Virus record (IMG/VR): IMGVR_UViG_3300044539_000138
Span: 1 to 40,713 of that record
Length of the DNA: 40,713 nucleotides
Source of the DNA: a virus
Direction: 5' to 3' (one strand)
Every line of letters begins with the position of its first letter. Position 1 is the stretch's first letter. The position numbers were made by a program, and so were the translations under genes. The notes beneath the pieces are model-generated. The model searched no databases and had not been told where the DNA came from. It saw only the letters and a list, made by a program, of their open reading frames with translations. Shown piece by piece: positions 39,325 through 40,713 of the stretch.

Positions 39325-40713
39325 TTAGAATTCAGAATCAACATCCTCAGTGGTCTCCTCAGCAACGAATGCTGACTCACGAAGTCTACCTTCCTCAGGG
39401 GAATATAAGAGGGTAGCTGCTAGTCCAGTTTCACCAGAGAAACGATTCTTAAGAACACGAACCATGCACTGGTTTTTATTCTCCGCATCCTGCTGGTTAC
39501 GCTCAAGACCCAGAACCATGTCTGAGAGTTGAGCAATACCAGCTGATCCTCTAAGCTGACTAAGGGAGGTAGAGGCTCCTTCCTCATGCCCCCTGCCATC
39601 AGGACGCTTAAGGTGAGAGACAAGGATAAGCCCGATCTTAAGCTCTTCCACTAGGGAACGGAGCTTAGTCATGACGTTATCAATCATCCTACGCTCATCA
39701 CCCTCTCCAAAGGAGCTGACAACGATGGATAGATGGTCAAGGAAGATCCAACCACATCCACATCCACGAGCCATGTAGCGAATGCGATTAAGGAGGTTCT
39801 CACTCTCCATAGATCCGAAATGGTCGTAGGTGTAGAACTTACCCCCATTGATAACCTCGTCAAAGGCTTGCTTAAGCTCAGTCTCAGAGGTTGTCTTCAT
39901 GTCTAGGTGAAGGGGCTTGTTCAGGTGAATACCAAGCATTCCAAGGACAGTACGACGAACTGATTCCTCTAATGCGATATAGCCAACTGACTGTCCAGAT
40001 TGAACTAGCCAATGTGCTATCTCCCTGCATAGCTGAGACTTACCAATACCTGAGCCAGCAGTGACTGTGACTAGCTCTCCTCTCCGAAGACCATGCGTCA
40101 TATCGTTTAGCCCTATGAAGGGATAAGGGATTGCCTCTACGTTTTCGCAGTTGACTAGGCTATCCCACATCTCCTCAGCTCCAACAATGCCATCAGGACG
40201 AAAAGCCTTAGCTCTCCAAATAGCATCAATTACCTCAGTGCCTTTACCAGCGACTAGCATCTCATTAGCATCCTTGAGGGAGAGGGTAGCTATCTTTGCC
40301 TTTGAAGGACTGAGCATTGAAGCACATTCCTTAGCTGCTTTGATCCCATGTTGATCATTGTCAAACATGAACACAACTGTCTCAAACCTTTCTAGGTACT
40401 CTAGGTTCTTGGCAATCGACTTGACTGCACTCTGTGCTCCATGAGGGATAGAAACCACAGGCCACTTGTGTGACTGGATTTGACTGACGGAGATAGCGTC
40501 TAGCTCTCCCTCAGTAACTATGACCATCTTGCCCCCATCTTTCCAAAGGTGCATACCATAGAGACCCATCTTGGAAGACTCACCTTTGATAGTGAACTCC
40601 TTGTTTGGGAACCGAAGCTTCTGTGCTATTACCTCACCCTGAAGGTTACGATAGTTGGCAATCTGAACTGGTTGGCTGTTAAATGTACCTACCTTGTAGT
40701 CCCAAACTTTGCA
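39325..40713 (-). CDS. Primase-helicase (T7 gp4-like), C-terminal part
   Basis: This is the continuation of the gene that begins at 481; the join from base 233 to base 40713 keeps the frame. It holds the TOPRIM core (VTEGELDAISVS, VVFMFDNDQHG) and the RecA-like hexameric helicase: Walker A TAGSGIGKS, Walker B IFLDHLSIVVSSFGEGDERR, LILVSHLKRPDGRGHEEG and LRGSAGIAQLSDMVLGLERN. The acidic tail ends in ...DVDSEF, with a terminal Phe like T7 gp4, which contacts the polymerase. It is part of the 545-residue full protein. Confidence 0.96.
   Translation of the reverse strand, partial: CKVWDYKVGTFNSQPVQIANYRNLQGEVIAQKLRFPNKEFTIKGESSKMGLYGMHLWKDGGKMVIVTEGELDAISVSQIQSHKWPVVSIPHGAQSAVKSIAKNLEYLERFETVVFMFDNDQHGIKAAKECASMLSPSKAKIATLSLKDANEMLVAGKGTEVIDAIWRAKAFRPDGIVGAEEMWDSLVNCENVEAIPYPFIGLNDMTHGLRRGELVTVTAGSGIGKSQLCREIAHWLVQSGQSVGYIALEESVRRTVLGMLGIHLNKPLHLDMKTTSETELKQAFDEVINGGKFYTYDHFGSMESENLLNRIRYMARGCGCGWIFLDHLSIVVSSFGEGDERRMIDNVMTKLRSLVEELKIGLILVSHLKRPDGRGHEEGASTSLSQLRGSAGIAQLSDMVLGLERNQQDAENKNQCMVRVLKNRFSGETGLAATLLYSPEEGRLRESAFVAEETTEDVDSEF
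40482..40713. repeat. Contig-end overlap (right copy)
   Basis: This is the counterpart of 1-232, with 11 substitutions, nearly all silent in the primase-helicase frame. It shows that the assembly closes into a circle or that it came from a concatemer-type path across strain variants. Confidence 0.9.

Noticed and set aside
1-40713. CRISPR array or insertion sequence
   Set aside because: No regularly spaced repeats with spacers and no transposase gene were seen in the window.

Overview
The window is an essentially complete, circularly closing genome of a T7-like podovirus (Autographiviridae-type), probably assembled from a metagenome. Its hallmarks are a single-subunit phage RNA polymerase, T7-type SSB, endonuclease I, primase-helicase, DNA polymerase and 5'-3' exonuclease, and the T7 virion set in T7 order (portal, scaffold, capsid, tail tubular A and B, internal core proteins, tail fibre, TerS). 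A complete tyrosine integrase upstream of the RNA polymerase suggests a temperate or lysogeny-capable life style, as in some pelagiphages and marine cyanopodoviruses. The first and last 232 bases of the window overlap with 11 substitutions and split the primase-helicase gene. Joining them restores one 545-codon frame and gives a circle of about 40,481 bp.

Almost everything is on the minus strand, so read the genome right to left from about 10.8 kb. The early block (10766 to 3878) holds a metallopeptidase-like protein, small unknown proteins, a DUF932 protein, a Cys-motif phage protein, several very short membrane peptides, a terminator, the integrase, and a tightly overlapping run of small genes. 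The RNA polymerase follows, then replication (SSB, endonuclease I, primase-helicase, across the window ends to a 55-residue protein, DNA polymerase, LAGLIDADG protein, exonuclease, a 35-residue zinc-ribbon peptide, dNMP kinase).

The late block (35373 down to 13907) runs from small virion-type proteins and a sugar-binding-like protein through portal, scaffold, a lysis cassette (unimolecular-spanin-like lipoprotein, three-helix holin candidate, signal-bearing endolysin), capsid, a long T-phi-like terminator hairpin, tail tubes, internal virion proteins, short tail fibre, a gp17.5-type holin candidate, TerS and an HNH-like protein. The large terminase (11439-13142) and a tRNA-Thr(UGU) are the only convincing plus-strand genes. 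TerL lies next to an AT-rich, repeat-bearing 0.67 kb region that may hold control or packaging sites.

Unusual points include a LamG-like domain inside the tail nozzle protein, a beta-rich domain inserted in the major capsid protein, the lysis genes placed between scaffold and capsid, the inverted TerL, and a nearly genome-wide lack of Shine-Dalgarno sequences in favour of A/C- or AT-rich leaders. The last point suggests a host that does not rely on anti-SD pairing (for example Bacteroidota; Verrucomicrobiota or cyanobacteria are alternatives). The host cannot be fixed from the sequence alone.
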